A DNA stretch of 64,000 bases from Polyodon spathula (lineage: Eukaryota; Chordata; Actinopteri; Acipenseriformes; Polyodontidae), in NCBI RefSeq assembly GCF_017654505.1, contig NC_054537.1, forward strand, positions 60,600,145-60,664,144, in the 5' to 3' direction. The notes beneath the pieces are model-generated. The model did no database searches. It was not told the DNA's origin and worked only from the letters and a program-made list of their open reading frames with translations. Both the position numbers and the translations under genes were made by a program. Each line of letters starts with the position of its first letter. Within the stretch, counting starts at the first letter, position 1. Positions 62,442 through 64,000 of the stretch are shown piece by piece.

Positions 62442-63181
62442 TTACGTTATGCACTGCACCGGCATCAGATGACTCTTGGCATTGTTGACAGTGAGGCCCA
62501 GCCTCACTAGATGCTCCGTCACTAGCGCCGTGTGGGCCACCACTCCCTCCCAGACTGGGAACAGATCAACCAGTTGTCGAGGTAATTCATCAGTCTGACT
62601 CCTTGCAGCCGCAAGGGGGCAAGGATAGCACCTACTCACTTTGAAAACGTACGGGGAGCTAGGGAGAGGCTGAACGGCAACACAGAAAACTCGTACACGC
62701 TGCCTTGAAAGGTGAAGCGGAGATATTTCCTGTGCTGTGGACAAATGGAAATGTGAAAATACGCGTCCCGCAAGTCCACAGTGGTAAACCAGTCGCCCGG
62801 CCGGACAGACTGGAGTATGTGACGATGAGTCAGCATGTGGAACCCTCTCTGTTTCAGAAACCGGTTGAGAAACTGCAGGTCCAAGATGGGGTGAAAACCA
62901 CTGTCCCTCTTCGGTACCAGAAAGCATCTCAAGTAGAACCCCACTCCAAGAGAAGTGGGATCTACAGGATGAATGGCGTGCTTGTCCAGCAAGGCTACCA
63001 CTTCAGTCTGGAGCACCGAGGCCTGAAGCGGATCCGTCACGTACGTAGTCATGACGCCGTGAAAAGGAGGGGGTCCCAAGCGAAAATGAAGTGTGTAACC
63101 GTATTGCATGGTTGCAAGCACCCACACATCGGAGGTGCAAGTGCACCAGTTATGCAGCTGTTGTGCCGTGAATTGGGGCAC
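62442..63181 (-). pseudogene. DIRS-type retrotransposon reverse transcriptase, frameshifted
   Basis: Minus strand, N-terminus near 63181. The order of motifs is that of DIRS reverse transcriptase: W-V-L-A-T-M-Q-Y-G-Y near 63120, F-L-V-P-K-R-D near 62930, the D-L-R-D-A-Y-F-H-I catalytic motif near 62760, and L-P-F-S-L-S-L-A-P near 62660. After a shift near 62640 the motif normally Y-L-D-D is read near 62577 as Y-L-D-N, losing one catalytic Asp. The frame shifts again into L-G-L-T-V-N-N-A-K-S near 62480. DIRS elements integrate with a tyrosine recombinase, which is not in the window. Confidence 0.8.
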
Positions 63182-64000
63182 AACAGCTGTTGGGGCAGCT
63201 GGGGCTGAGGTGGGGCTAGCGGTGGTGGTTGCCTAGGATGGAAACCCTGGAACCGCCTTCTAGGTTGTTTCTGCGTGGGCTGGCTACGGCCACGTCCATT
63301 GTGCTGAGGGAGGGTCCTGACTTTCGCCTGAGATAAGCCTGTAGGAGATGCCTAATGTCACCTGGCAGGGCTGTGGGAACTGGGAATTTCACGTTGGGGT
63401 AGTGCCATCAGTTTGACCTGCCCCGCGCCGGAGCGGGGGGAGGGAGCAATGCAGCTACCTGTCTCGACGCCTCGCGTTCCCGAAGAGGCCGCTGCAGGAT
63501 CTCCTCCACTGCTGGGCCAAATAGCGCGGCCTTATCAGCATCAGGCACCCAACCCAACCATGGTACAGAAGTAGCACGGGCAGAGTGTTACGCACTGCGA
63601 TATTAAACAACACTGGGGTAGCTATGCACGGTGCCCACCCTGACAGCGTGGTCACACACCTGAGCACGTAGCGCACAACAGGGTGACAGGGCCAAAGCCG
63701 TGGCAGGCGATTGACTTTCACACACAGTAATACAAAACAGTTTTTTTAAATACAAAAAGTTTAAATATTACAGGACAGAGGGGGGAGAGCACACTCTCTA
63801 TTGATTGTGAGACCTACACCCGAGGTGAAGGCCAATGCAGCTCACGTATGTCTCAACCCAATGATGAGGGAAGCCTCGTGAGGAGTATACGGCTGGCCCA
63901 GCTGAAGCAGCCATGCTGTGGCTAGTCCTCCACGCAAGCACGGTAACTCACAGCTACAATCAAAACAGGGCCCAACCTGCAGCCCGCAGACGGCTAGTGG
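63182..64000 (-). pseudogene. DIRS upstream coding region, degraded, cut by window end
   Basis: The minus-strand frame 63721-63455 and neighbouring frames (for example the F-G-N-A-R-R-R-D-R end) are GC-rich like the reverse-transcriptase part and contiguous with it. This suggests the gag-like ORF1 of the same element. No domain can be named and stops are frequent. Confidence 0.45.

Noticed and set aside
62705..63208. 167-aa plus-strand frame
   Set aside because: Antisense to the DIRS reverse transcriptase, whose catalytic motifs are on the minus strand.

Overview
This is vertebrate-type nuclear DNA that is AT-rich and consists almost entirely of transposable elements and their decay products. 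The mix is Tc1 elements with long inverted repeats, L1 and L2 LINEs, a DIRS-type retrotransposon, Ty3/gypsy LTR elements, a Penelope-like terminal fragment, hAT, piggyBac-like and PIF/Harbinger elements, SINEs and long (TA)n arrays. That mix points to a ray-finned fish. A sturgeon, paddlefish or bichir type genome would fit, but this is inference; no species marker was identified. I found no convincing host protein-coding gene and no structural tRNA or rRNA gene. The long predicted reading frames are transposon coding regions or microsatellite artefacts.

Layout. 0.4-6.6 kb: a minus-strand gypsy-like gag with its LTR, a second gag remnant with a SCAN-like segment, and LTR fragments. 6.6-11 kb: an L2 LINE split by a SINE, a piggyBac-like element, a second SINE copy and a solo LTR. 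12.8-14.1 kb: (TA)n/(GA)n arrays around a miniature LTR retrotransposon (TRIM-like), then a Tc1 end. 15-22.5 kb: SINE, LTR, a TTAA-flanked piggyBac-type MITE and a Tc1 without its catalytic domain. 22.6-25.7 kb: a second TRIM-like copy, a gypsy gag start split by a Harbinger element, and a Penelope-like foldback. 26.5-33.8 kb: an end of the 56-58 kb element family, a rearranged Tc1, and an L1 holding a solo LTR and a TTAA MITE. 36-46.5 kb: an L2 end, a hAT element holding a solo LTR, gag remnants, further hAT elements and a TIR element with subrepeats. 48.5-53.2 kb: a gypsy 3' half (integrase, polypurine tract, LTR) and the best preserved Tc1. 56-58.4 kb: an inverted-repeat element with an open two-exon gene of about 562 codons. 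60.4-64 kb: a foldback, a TRIM-like relative and the end of a DIRS element.

Strongest candidates for something under-described: (1) the TRIM-like family, whose roughly 220-bp LTR carries a tRNA-like A-box/B-box segment and encloses only a 97-bp interior with a tRNA-Leu-type primer site and a polypurine tract; (2) the open 562-codon protein inside long terminal inverted repeats, whose superfamily I cannot assign. Several nested insertions can be dated relative to each other because the interrupted reading frames rejoin exactly at the target-site duplications.
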